Source: CAYWKU01 sp964459325
GTDB lineage: Bacteria > RBG-13-61-14 > CAYWKU01
Reading direction: 5' to 3'
Length of the DNA: 28,821 nucleotides
Assembly: GCA_964459325.1 (NCBI GenBank)
Contig: CAYWKU010000043.1
Location: forward strand, 1-28,821
In this document: positions 15,555-22,822 of the stretch, in pieces
Position numbering within the stretch: position 1 is the stretch's first letter
How the letters are laid out: each line of letters begins with the position of its first letter
Position numbers and translations under genes: made by a program
Notes under the pieces: model-generated
What the model saw: the letters and a program-made list of their open reading frames with translations, nothing else
Told to the model about the DNA's origin: nothing
Databases searched by the model: none

Positions 15555-15670
15555 GGGTGGCCCATTGGGTACCTCACCTTGGCCTTCAGGCCTAGGTGAG
15601 CTTGCAGGGAATTTTTCCCTGTGGCTAAAGCCACCCACCTGGCCTGCGGCAAGGTGGGGTACCCGGTATG
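15555..15670. repeat. Run of consecutive hairpins
   Basis: After GGGTGGCC at 15555, four hairpins follow with almost no spacing: CTCACCT...AGGTGAG (15573-15600, 13 pairs with one mismatch), CAGGGAA-TTT-TTCCCTG (15605-15621), GTGGC-TAAA-GCCAC (15621-15634) and CCACCT...AGGTGG (15635-15657). The last leads into GGGGTACCCGGT, which recurs at 16883-16894; a close relative, AGGTACCCGGT, is at 13228-13238. Confidence 0.6.
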
Positions 15671-15721
15671 CCATCTTGTTGTCCTCGCGGACAACCCGGA
15701 CGTATAACGTCCGGGCCACCC
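15671..15721 (-). repeat. Two-hairpin module, copy f
   Basis: Read on the minus strand: GGGTGGCC, hairpin 1 CCCGGACGT/ACGTCCGGG, hairpin 2 GTTGTCC-GCGA-GGACAAC, tail AAGATGG. All 51 bases are identical to 16817-16867. The GCGA loop is GNRA type. Confidence 0.7.
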
Positions 15722-15748
15722 GGCGGTTTTATGTTTATCGTTACCGGC

Positions 15749-15778
15749 GCAACCCGGACGGAAAACCATCCGGGTTGC
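15749..15778. other. Hairpin downstream of the two-repeat lipoprotein gene
   Basis: Arms GCAACCCGGACGG and CCATCCGGGTTGC (one mismatch) enclose AAAA. It lies 24 bases after the stop of the leftward lipoprotein gene and could act as its mRNA 3' structure; no T-run follows. Confidence 0.45.
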
Positions 15779-15802
15779 CCGTAAACACAAATAAAGGACG
15801 GT

Positions 15803-16465
15803 TTATTTTACTTTAATTTTCCATTTTCCATCGGCTACCATGATATCCAGCAAATATATGCCTTCATCCAGTTCGGTCTCCTTGGAGCCTGAAAAACTGC
15901 CGGGCTTTTTATGGACCAACAATTTCTGTCTCTCTCCTTCCGGTGTAAACAGAAAAACAATGAAAGGTCGTCTCCCGGAATGGCTGAAATTGAAATGTGT
16001 TACCCCGCCTTTTGTCTTGAAAAACGGCGTAACCTGCTGCCCGACCCCTTTAAACTTCACGGGCGGTGTTTCAGGCTCTATATCTTCCGGTTGCTTTATT
16101 GTAACGGACCATTTTCCATCCGCCTTCAATATATTCAACCGGTATGTGCCGGGCTTTTTGATGCCTTTTGCTTTTGCACCATCAAAAGCGCCCCTTGCGT
16201 TCGCCAACATTTCTTCTCCGCCCTCGGTGTTGACCAGAGCTACCATGAAGTTTTTGTTTCCGTCATGCTTCATTTCGAATATTGCGAGTCCTTTTTCCAG
16301 TTGAAATTCCCTGGTAGTCTTTTCACCCGAGTCTGAAATCGTCATCCCTTCGGACTTCTTCCCTTTCGCCATCGCAACATTTCCGTCCAGAGCCTGGTTC
16401 GTTTGCTCACAACCTGCCACGGAAATTACGAAAACCGCCAGTGTTACCAATACCTTTAATCTCAT
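15803..16465 (-). CDS. Lipoprotein with two repeated domains, function unknown
   Basis: A 220-residue exported lipoprotein: a signal peptide ends in the lipobox VAGC (Cys19). The mature part is a tandem duplication. Unit 1 (about 50-125) and unit 2 (about 140-220) align through F..EKG...F.M.H.G...F.V.L to L.I..ADGKW...IK, with LNILKADGKWSVTIK matching LLDIMVADGKWKIKVK. The pattern suggests two small beta-sandwich modules, like those that bind ligands at the cell surface (inference). A good ribosome site (AAGGAGA) precedes the ATG. A long imperfect hairpin (16484-16516) lies in the leader. I do not recognise the family. Confidence 0.8.
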   Translation of the reverse strand: MRLKVLVTLAVFVISVAGCEQTNQALDGNVAMAKGKKSEGMTISDSGEKTTREFQLEKGLAIFEMKHDGNKNFMVALVNTEGGEEMLANARGAFDGAKAKGIKKPGTYRLNILKADGKWSVTIKQPEDIEPETPPVKFKGVGQQVTPFFKTKGGVTHFNFSHSGRRPFIVFLFTPEGERQKLLVHKKPGSFSGSKETELDEGIYLLDIMVADGKWKIKVK

Positions 16466-16654
16466 GATTCTCCTTTCAGTGTTGAAAAGCCTCCTGAAAA
16501 CTTTTCAGAAGGCCCTGCATTATAAAGGAATGCTTACTTTCCTTTTTCTATTACTTCTAGTCTGCCAGACGGCGAAAGTGATGTCAAGGAGTTTGCAGAG
16601 GCGCCCGCGAAATCTCTTTTTTAAGTAAAGTATGGTGCCGGTCCACACTCAGGT

Positions 16655-16767
16655 GGGTGGCCCACCCACTGAAAAGTGGGTAGGTTTACGGGTCTACATG
16701 AACACGCCTTAGTCGATATTAAACCTCACTTCGTTCACCCATCCATCTGCCGATGGATGGGCCACCC
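16655..16767. repeat. GGGTGGCC hairpin cluster with GAAA-capped stem
   Basis: On the plus strand GGGTGGCC (16655) leads into ACCCACT-GAAA-AGTGGGT (16664-16681), a GNRA-type loop. On the minus strand GGGTGG (16767-16762) leads into CCCATCCATC-GGCA-GATGGATGGG (16761-16738). A palindrome GTGAGCTATAGCTCAC follows at 16779-16794. The gap 16466-16904 contains no gene. Confidence 0.6.
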
Positions 16768-16816
16768 GGAATTTTTCCGTGAGCTATAGCTCACCCACAC
16801 AAGCGAGTTGAGTGGG

Positions 16817-16867
16817 CCATCTTGTTGTCCTCGCGGACAACCCGGACGTATAACGTCCGGGCCACCC
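16817..16867 (-). repeat. Two-hairpin module, copy g
   Basis: Identical over 51 bases to copy f at 15671-15721. On the minus strand it continues into CCCACTCAA...TTGTGTGGG and then GTGAGC-TATA-GCTCAC-type hairpins, paralleling the 80-base repeat at 12961. Confidence 0.75.
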
Positions 16868-16904
16868 TGTCCACACCGAAGTGTGGGGTACCCGGTGATG
16901 CGGT

Positions 16905-17867
16905 TCACTGTTGGGGAGGCATGTTTTCCCGGGTGGCTTCGGAGACGCATACCTTGTTTCTTCCGGTTCTTTTGGCTTCGTAGAGGGCGTGGTCGGCTTT
17001 CATAACCAGTGTTTCCGGTGTGTCGCCGTCTTCGGGGTAGGTGCTGACGCCGATGCTGATGGTGATGTGAAGTGTGGTGTCGTCCTTTTTGAACACGTGG
17101 TCGGCGATTTCCCGGCGGAGCTGTTCGGCCAGCGCCCGGGCCTTGCGCTTGCTCATTCCGGGGAGGAAAGTGATGAACTCCTCCCCGCCGTATCTTCCGC
17201 TGACCCCGTAAGGGTCGCACACCTTTTTTATGATGGCCCCGATGTCGTGCAGGACGTAGCTTCCCACCAGGTGGTCGTGCTCGTCGTTAACCTTTTTGAA
17301 ATAGTCGAGGTCCATCATGAGGACGCTGATTTCCTCGTCTTCGGTTTTAGCTCTCAGTAGGGTCTGCTCGAACTTGAGGTCGTAAGCCCGCTTGGTGTAA
17401 AGTTTTGTTAGGTTGTCTATGTTTATAAGCTGTTTAATCTGGCTCTGGTACCTCAAGTCCACCACGTCCTGGTAGTTGAACCGCAGGATGGTGTCCCCGA
17501 AGCTGACCTTGTCTCCCTCGGCGAGCTCTGCCTCCTTTATTCTGGCGTCATTGACCCTGACGCCGTTGGTACTGCCGAGGTCTACGATGATGCATCTGGG
17601 CCGTTGGTTGCCTTCGCCCTCTTCCATAAGAATCCGGGCGTGTTTCCGGCTGACTTTGGGGTCGTTTATGAAGATATGGTTTTCCAGTGTGCGGCCGATG
17701 GTCATGGAGCGCTCGTTGAGCACGAACTCCTCGCCGATATTCTTGCCCCGCAGCACCAGCAGCGTTGGTATCCTTCTGCCGGATGCCGGGGTGGAATCGT
17801 CCGCGTGGAACTGTGTGCTTCCCTGGGCGTCTTCATCTTCGGGCGGTATGTCGTCCCACTGACTCAA
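16905..17867 (-). CDS. FHA-GGDEF diguanylate cyclase
   Basis: A 320-residue cytoplasmic protein that should make c-di-GMP under control of a phosphothreonine-binding module. The FHA domain (about 35-130) has GRT (58-60), SRKH (73-76) and LGSTNG (97-102). The GGDEF domain (150-310) has the metal Asp186 in MDLDYFK and the active signature GGEEF (227-231), preceded by GRY. The inhibitory RxxD site is absent. The usual NDxxGHxxGD block reads NDEHDHLVGS, a mild deviation. The start is TTG, with AGAGG about ten bases upstream; no ATG or conserved start lies nearer. It begins 14 bases after queC and is the last gene of the operon. Confidence 0.9.
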   Translation of the reverse strand: MSQWDDIPPEDEDAQGSTQFHADDSTPASGRRIPTLLVLRGKNIGEEFVLNERSMTIGRTLENHIFINDPKVSRKHARILMEEGEGNQRPRCIIVDLGSTNGVRVNDARIKEAELAEGDKVSFGDTILRFNYQDVVDLRYQSQIKQLINIDNLTKLYTKRAYDLKFEQTLLRAKTEDEEISVLMMDLDYFKKVNDEHDHLVGSYVLHDIGAIIKKVCDPYGVSGRYGGEEFITFLPGMSKRKARALAEQLRREIADHVFKKDDTTLHITISIGVSTYPEDGDTPETLVMKADHALYEAKRTGRNKVCVSEATRENMPPQQ

Positions 17868-17881
17868 GCTTCTATTTCCTC

Positions 17882-18577
17882 TTATTCTTTCTTGTAAGGG
17901 ATGGGGTCTCTGGCCCCCGCTTCCCTGAAAGCCTTCAGTCTGCCTTCACATGAAAGGCAGGTTCCGCAGGCTTTTTTCTCTTGGGTGTAACACGACCATG
18001 TCAACTCCAGGGGCGCATCCAGCTCCAAACCCCTTTTTACCACATCGGCTTTAGGCCAATCAACCATCGGGGCTATTATCTTTATCTTAGTCTCCGGTCT
18101 TGTGCCTATCAATACGGCCCTCTCGAAGGCGTCGAAGAACTCCCGGGAGGTGTCCGGGTATCCCTGTGGGGCGTCCGGGGCCACGGCGCCTATGAATATT
18201 TCCCCGGCTCCGAGGCTTTCTGCCCATGCGGCGGCCACCGCCAGCAGCACACCGTTTCGGAAGGGGACGTAAGTAGACGGAATTTCTCCGTTTTCGCCCT
18301 CGCCCTCCGGGACGGTCATCGATTTGTCCAACAGGCTGGATGAACCCGCTTGGGCAAGAACGGTCAAGTCCACCTCCATGGAGCCGGCGGCGCCGAGCTT
18401 TTGGGCAATATCCCGGAAAGCTCGTTTTTCCCTTTCCTGGGTGCGCTGGCCGTATGATGCGTGAAGGGCGTAGAGCTTTTGCGACCGGGCGGCTATGGCG
18501 GCGGTCACGCAACTGTCCAGCCCGCCGCTCATGAGCGCTACCGCCGGGGGCTTGTCTATGTTGACCTTTTCCGTCAT
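17882..18577 (-). CDS. queC: 7-cyano-7-deazaguanine synthase
   Basis: A 231-residue ATP-dependent enzyme turning 7-carboxy-7-deazaguanine and ammonia into preQ0, the queuosine precursor. The PP-loop is SGGLDS (17-22), STYVPFRNG (101-109) is the conserved substrate loop, and the C-terminal zinc site is Cys196, 204, 207 and 210 (WSCYTQEKKACGTCLSC). It overlaps queE by four bases (ATGA). QueD and the GTP cyclohydrolase are not in the window. Confidence 0.96.
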   Translation of the reverse strand: MTEKVNIDKPPAVALMSGGLDSCVTAAIAARSQKLYALHASYGQRTQEREKRAFRDIAQKLGAAGSMEVDLTVLAQAGSSSLLDKSMTVPEGEGENGEIPSTYVPFRNGVLLAVAAAWAESLGAGEIFIGAVAPDAPQGYPDTSREFFDAFERAVLIGTRPETKIKIIAPMVDWPKADVVKRGLELDAPLELTWSCYTQEKKACGTCLSCEGRLKAFREAGARDPIPYKKE

Positions 18578-19239
18578 ACCCCTCTTTTCCCCGGCCCCCA
18601 GATATATTTGTGAACCTGTATGTTATATCTGAAATTTGACCCTGTTGTCAAGAGCTTTTTAGCAATTTCTTTGTGAAAACGTTTTCTATGAACCTCATTC
18701 ATTTTTTCGGGCCAGACCGGTGAAATAAGCAGGCCGCACCGCCCGTCCAGGTCATGTTTATTAACGAACCTGACCGACCAGTCAAAATCGTCCATATCCG
18801 CTACCACGAACTTGAGTTCATCGCGCGTTCTCAACCGTTCGAGGTTTTCGAGGCGGAAGCTTTCGACCTGGCCGCTGGAGGGGGTTTTCACGTCCACTAC
18901 CCTGTGCGCCCTGTCGGGCAACGAGTTTATCGGCATGCTACCGTTGGTTTCCACCAGCACCTTTTTTTTCCTTCTAAGTAGCGCACTTACCAGCCCAGGT
19001 GTTTCCTTCTGCAACAGCGGTTCCCCGCCCGTTACGCAGACCCGTTTTGTTCCCGATTGAGTGACTTTTTGTATAATTTCCGCCCTTTCCATTTCGCATC
19101 CTTCATTGCGGGCATAGCGGGTGTCGCACCATGCGCAGTCGAGGTTGCATCCGGTAAGACGGACGAATGTACAGGGCAATCCCGCATGGCTCGTCTCCCC
19201 CGCGATGGAGGTGTAAATTTCGTTTACAACCAGCGACAC
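18574..19239 (-). CDS. queE: 7-carboxy-7-deazaguanine synthase (radical SAM)
   Basis: A 221-residue radical SAM enzyme forming the deazaguanine ring from 6-carboxy-tetrahydropterin. NEIYTSIAGETSHAGLPCTFVRL opens the fold, the cluster motif is CNLDCAWCD (Cys31, Cys35, Cys38), then TGGEPLL (69-75) and ETNGS. The final Tyr-rich NIQVHKYIW is typical. The start is GTG, placed directly after the mltG TGA with GGAGG upstream. The next gene queC performs the next step. Confidence 0.95.
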   Translation of the reverse strand: MSLVVNEIYTSIAGETSHAGLPCTFVRLTGCNLDCAWCDTRYARNEGCEMERAEIIQKVTQSGTKRVCVTGGEPLLQKETPGLVSALLRRKKKVLVETNGSMPINSLPDRAHRVVDVKTPSSGQVESFRLENLERLRTRDELKFVVADMDDFDWSVRFVNKHDLDGRCGLLISPVWPEKMNEVHRKRFHKEIAKKLLTTGSNFRYNIQVHKYIWGPGKRGV

Positions 19240-20250
19240 TCACCCTCCCTGTCCAAGCTGGTATCTCCTCACGGCCCGGTTGTGCTCCCGGAGGCTTTCG
19301 CTGAACTTGTGAGTACCGTCACCCCGGGAGACGAAGTAGAGGTAGTCGGTGTGGGCCGGATTCAGCGCCGCCCGCAGACTCGCTTCGCCGGGGTTGCATA
19401 TAGGCCCCGGGGGCAGGCCACTGTTGATATAGGTATTGTAGGGGGTGGGTGTTCGCAGGTGTTCCCGGGTGAGATTGCCGTCGAATTCGTCAAGCCCGTA
19501 AATGACGGTGGGGTCGCTCATCAGTCTCATTCCGCGCTCGAGCCTGTTCATGAATACCGCCGCTATCATTTCCTTTTCCGAATCCACGGCGGTTTCCTTT
19601 TCTACTATGGAAGCCAGGGTAATCGCCTCGTAAGCGCTCAGGCCGTAATTCGGCGGCCTCTTTTTCCAGATGGGCGCGAAAGTCTCTTCAAACTGCCCGC
19701 ACATCATTTTGACGATGTCCCGGGGGCCGTCGGATGAAGTGTAGGTGTAAGTTTCCGGAAAAAGGACGCCTTCCAGGTTTTCGGCGGAGGAAGCCAGCCA
19801 TTTTTTCATCAAAGAGGTATCGGAGGCGGCTTTTATGAACCCTTCACGCGAAGTTATCCCTTTTTCTTGCAGCCGGGCGGCGATTTGCTCCAGCGTAAAG
19901 CCTTCGGGGACGGTGAACTGTCGTTTGATTACCTTTCCGGTGGCCAGTATGTCCAATATTCTTTCCGGTTCCCAGTCGGAGGAGATTTTATATTCCCCGG
20001 CCCGGATACCTGCTTCCAGGTCCTTTCTTTTCGCCAGCCAAGTGAAGTAGGCTTCACTGCGTATGAGTTTCCTGTTTTCAAGGTCCCGGGCCACTTCGTT
20101 GAGCGAGTCGCCCCTTTCGACCCTGAACACGGCCTCCCTGCCTCCACCCGCCGGCGAGGACATTTCAGCGACGGTACCGGCTCCGTACAGGGCCAGCCCC
20201 AGCGTCACTATAACCAGCGCGGTTATGACGGCCTTTGGGGATTTTTTCAT
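19240..20250 (-). CDS. mltG: Endolytic peptidoglycan transglycosylase MltG
   Basis: A 336-residue inner-membrane lytic transglycosylase (YceG family) that cuts nascent glycan strands. One N-terminal membrane segment (about 7-27) anchors it. A LysM-like part (VERGDSLNEVARDL, about 44-57) precedes the catalytic domain with ASIVEKET (213-220), where Glu217 is the catalytic acid, and the conserved YNTYINSGLPPGPICNPG block. Length and motifs are normal. It overlaps ruvX by four bases (ATGA), a common mltG-ruvX link. Confidence 0.96.
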   Translation of the reverse strand: MKKSPKAVITALVIVTLGLALYGAGTVAEMSSPAGGGREAVFRVERGDSLNEVARDLENRKLIRSEAYFTWLAKRKDLEAGIRAGEYKISSDWEPERILDILATGKVIKRQFTVPEGFTLEQIAARLQEKGITSREGFIKAASDTSLMKKWLASSAENLEGVLFPETYTYTSSDGPRDIVKMMCGQFEETFAPIWKKRPPNYGLSAYEAITLASIVEKETAVDSEKEMIAAVFMNRLERGMRLMSDPTVIYGLDEFDGNLTREHLRTPTPYNTYINSGLPPGPICNPGEASLRAALNPAHTDYLYFVSRGDGTHKFSESLREHNRAVRRYQLGQGG

Positions 20251-20678
20251 TTTTCAGCTCCGCCGATGCCGGCCTTCCCGTCCAGGTAGGTTTGTAATAT
20301 CCAGGCCGCGGCCACCCCGTCCCTCAACCGTTTTCTCTTTTTCCGGGAAAGGTCGGCTTCCAAGAGGGACCTTTCGGCGGCGTGAGTGCTGTACCGCTCA
20401 TCCACCAGCCGGACGCTTCCGGCGAAGGAGTTTTTGAGTCTTTCGGCGAAGCGCTCGACTTCCGAGCCGGCATCGCCCCGTTGCCCCTGCATGTTAAGGG
20501 GTATCCCGACAACTATTTCGGTCACCTCGTGCTCCCCGGCGAGTTTTATCAATCTTTCGATATCCAGCTCGTCGTTTTTCCTTTTCATGGTCTGAAGCGG
20601 TGAGGCTATAACCCTCCCCGGGTCGCTCAACGCAAGCCCCAACCGGACTTTTCCCCAATCTATGCCCATCACTCTCAT
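20247..20678 (-). CDS. ruvX: RuvX/YqgF family putative nuclease
   Basis: A 143-residue RNase H-fold protein linked to 16S rRNA 5'-end processing and Holliday junction resolution. MRVMGIDWGKVRLGLALSDP carries the first catalytic Asp7; VVGIPLNMQG, VERFAERL and DERYSTHAAERSL follow. The start at 20678 is chosen because the family begins at M-R-V-x-G-I-D; the open frame extends eleven codons upstream to 20711 without a ribosome site. It is the first gene of the operon. The second ORF's leftward promoter is not clear. Confidence 0.92.
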   Translation of the reverse strand: MRVMGIDWGKVRLGLALSDPGRVIASPLQTMKRKNDELDIERLIKLAGEHEVTEIVVGIPLNMQGQRGDAGSEVERFAERLKNSFAGSVRLVDERYSTHAAERSLLEADLSRKKRKRLRDGVAAAWILQTYLDGKAGIGGAEK

Positions 20679-20779
20679 GGAATAGAAACCGTTTGACGTA
20701 AACGATACCATCTGTTATGATTTGATGAACTCGAGGAGTGTGAAACGGCGCCTGTCGAACTCCGCATCAAACCGGCAGT

Positions 20780-21352
20780 ATGAATGAGAATAACATCAGA
20801 ACAGAGACCCTGGTAGCCGCTCTCAAGGACCCGGACGAATCGGTGAGGAAAGCTTCCGCCGAGGCGCTGGAGAAGCTTGAGGGAAAGCGGAACCTTCCGG
20901 CGCTTACAGAGGCTTTTCGCCGCGGAGATAATAGAACGAGGATGCAGGCGGTGTACGCCCTTGCCAAGGTCAAAAGCCCGCAAGCCGTGGATGTTCTCCT
21001 GGAGGCTTTGCAAAGCGAGGAGGAAGAAATCCGGGCGGCCGCCTGCCGGGTTCTGGGCCAACTCGTAAACCCCTCCACCGTTGACGGGCTTGTAGAACGC
21101 CTCGAGGACCCTTCCATTACGGTAAGAATCACCGCCGTGGAGGCGCTGGGCAATTTCCGCGACCCTTCCCTGGTAGGCGTGCTTCTGGGGGCTGTTAATA
21201 CCGATAACAAATATCTTCTCGAAGCCGTTATACGCGCGCTGGGCAACGTGGGTTCCGCCAAGGCCGAGGAGCCGCTGGTAAAACTTCTCAAACACCCGGA
21301 AGCCACGGTTCGCCGCGCCGCCGCCGGCGCCCTTGGCGACATCGAGCTTTAA
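20780..21352 (+). CDS. Small HEAT-repeat protein
   Basis: A 190-residue protein made almost wholly of six HEAT/PBS-lyase-type repeats of about 31 residues, for example DPDESVRKASAEALEKLEG, EEEEIRAAACRVLGQLVN, DPSITVRITAVEALGNFRD and HPEATVRRAAAGALGDIEL. Such solenoids bind proteins and have no enzymatic motif here. No signal peptide or membrane segment. It diverges from ruvX across 101 bases, and its 3' end faces the HD-GYP gene, next to a second HEAT protein, so a shared complex is possible (inference). The ribosome site is weak. Confidence 0.88.
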   Translation: MNENNIRTETLVAALKDPDESVRKASAEALEKLEGKRNLPALTEAFRRGDNRTRMQAVYALAKVKSPQAVDVLLEALQSEEEEIRAAACRVLGQLVNPSTVDGLVERLEDPSITVRITAVEALGNFRDPSLVGVLLGAVNTDNKYLLEAVIRALGNVGSAKAEEPLVKLLKHPEATVRRAAAGALGDIEL

Positions 21353-21472
21353 CGCAACAACCGCAAGTTTACTAAACCAGCCGAATGGCAAACAGTCAAA
21401 GCCCCCTGTCATTTTTACTTTCATCTGTCCGGCTTTCGGAGAAAATTCCGCATGGATTGCGCTTCGAGCTTT

Positions 21473-22819
21473 TCATTCCATATACGTGCTCACGTCTATA
21501 TTGGACAGAAGCGGGTCGACGGTGCTGATTATCATCCGTGGCGCCTCGCCCGTGCCGGTGTTGACGTCGGCAAGGTCTACGTCCATCGGTTCCGGCAGAT
21601 GCTCACCTATTGGGTCCACCACGATTTTAACTTTGGGTAACAGGTAATTGCGCGGGCTTACATCGGTCACCACTGCGATTTCGTTGGTGTCCAGTCTCAC
21701 CAGCGTTCCCACCGGGTAAATGCCCAGGAGCCTTACGAAAGCGTCGAAGTAACCCGGGTCGATTGTTTTGCCAACCAGCCTGCTCTCCATCATGTCCAGG
21801 GCTTCCTTGGGCGCGTGGGCCTTCTGATAAGGCCGGAGAGTGGTCATCGCGTCGTAGGTGTCGGCTATGGACACTATCTGGCTGTGGGGATGAAGCTGCT
21901 GGCCCTCGGGAAGTTGGGGGTAGCCTTTCAGGTCGAACCGGACGTGATGCTCGAAGACTATCCGAGCCGCCAGCTCGGATATGCCGGACATGTTTTTGAC
22001 GATTTCGTGGCTTGTTACCGGGTGCTCCTTCATTATTTTCCATTCTTCGTCGTTGAGCTTTCCGGGCTTATGAATGATTTCCTTCGGGGTTTGCACTTTT
22101 CCGATGTCGTGCAGAAGCGCCCCTACCCCGATATCGGACAGGTGCTCGGGGTTCACCTTAACTTCGTCCGCCAGCGACAGCGAAAGCACGCTGACGTTGA
22201 CGCTGTGGTTAAATAGATAGTCATCGTAACTTTTTATCAGGGAAAGCCCGACCAGCGCCCCCTTGTCTTCGAGGACGATTTCTTTCATGTCCTCGACGAC
22301 TTCGATGGCGTCCTCGGAGCCGGGAATTCTTCCCATCCGGGTTTCCTTGAGAATTTCCTCGATTGTGCTGATGGCGTTGTTGTAAACCTGCCGGGCGTTG
22401 GAGGTACGTATGTGAGCAACCTCCCGGTTTTTAAGTTCTTTGGCCAGGCCGCCGGCTTCTTCGAGCTTTCGGGGTTCCATCATGAGTATTTCCACGAAGC
22501 TACTCAACTCCTCCCGGGTGACTCCCTGTAGAAAATCCACCTGGCTGATGCCGCGCTCTTCAAAGCGTTTGAGAAGCTCCTGGGCGTGAACGTTGGTGTC
22601 GTAGAAGGGCCTTTCGGCCAGCACGATTATTCCTTCCATGGTGGTAATAGTGATTTTGCTCAAGATGCTCAGCAGTGACTGCAAGTTCTCGAATGAGGAT
22701 TCGAGAGGTTTTTTTACGCTGGGATGGCCCGGCGGGTAGAGCATCATTCCCTTTATTGTTCCCACGAGGAACTTTAAAAATTCACCTAGTTTTTGTTCTT
22801 CCTGAGGAGACAGTCCCAT
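21473..22819 (-). CDS. HD-GYP domain c-di-GMP phosphodiesterase with shared N-terminal domain
   Basis: A 448-residue cytoplasmic protein. The HD-GYP domain (about 190-345) has His205, the His237-Asp238 pair in LLHDIGK, His266, His291-His292, GYP at 299-301 and Asp320 in IADTYDAMT, so c-di-GMP hydrolysis is expected; HHExxDGxGYP is altered to HHVRFDLKGYP. Residues 12-145 form a domain with LYPPGHPSV (27-35) that also occurs in the adjacent HEAT protein. A C-terminal beta-rich part (about 365-448, YPVGTLVRLDTNEIAVVTDV) follows, as in many deltaproteobacterial HD-GYP proteins. GGAGA precedes the ATG. Only three bases separate it from the HEAT gene, so they are cotranscribed. Confidence 0.92.
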   Translation of the reverse strand: MGLSPQEEQKLGEFLKFLVGTIKGMMLYPPGHPSVKKPLESSFENLQSLLSILSKITITTMEGIIVLAERPFYDTNVHAQELLKRFEERGISQVDFLQGVTREELSSFVEILMMEPRKLEEAGGLAKELKNREVAHIRTSNARQVYNNAISTIEEILKETRMGRIPGSEDAIEVVEDMKEIVLEDKGALVGLSLIKSYDDYLFNHSVNVSVLSLSLADEVKVNPEHLSDIGVGALLHDIGKVQTPKEIIHKPGKLNDEEWKIMKEHPVTSHEIVKNMSGISELAARIVFEHHVRFDLKGYPQLPEGQQLHPHSQIVSIADTYDAMTTLRPYQKAHAPKEALDMMESRLVGKTIDPGYFDAFVRLLGIYPVGTLVRLDTNEIAVVTDVSPRNYLLPKVKIVVDPIGEHLPEPMDVDLADVNTGTGEAPRMIISTVDPLLSNIDVSTYME

Positions 22820-22822
22820 TTT

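Noticed and set aside
15555..15721. Integron attC array
   Set aside because: No attC core sites, no integrase and no cassette genes; hairpins are short and tandem.
20675..21424. Minus-strand frames of 249 and 191 residues across the HEAT gene
   Set aside because: Antisense shadows of a GC-rich gene; the plus-strand frame has clear HEAT repeats.
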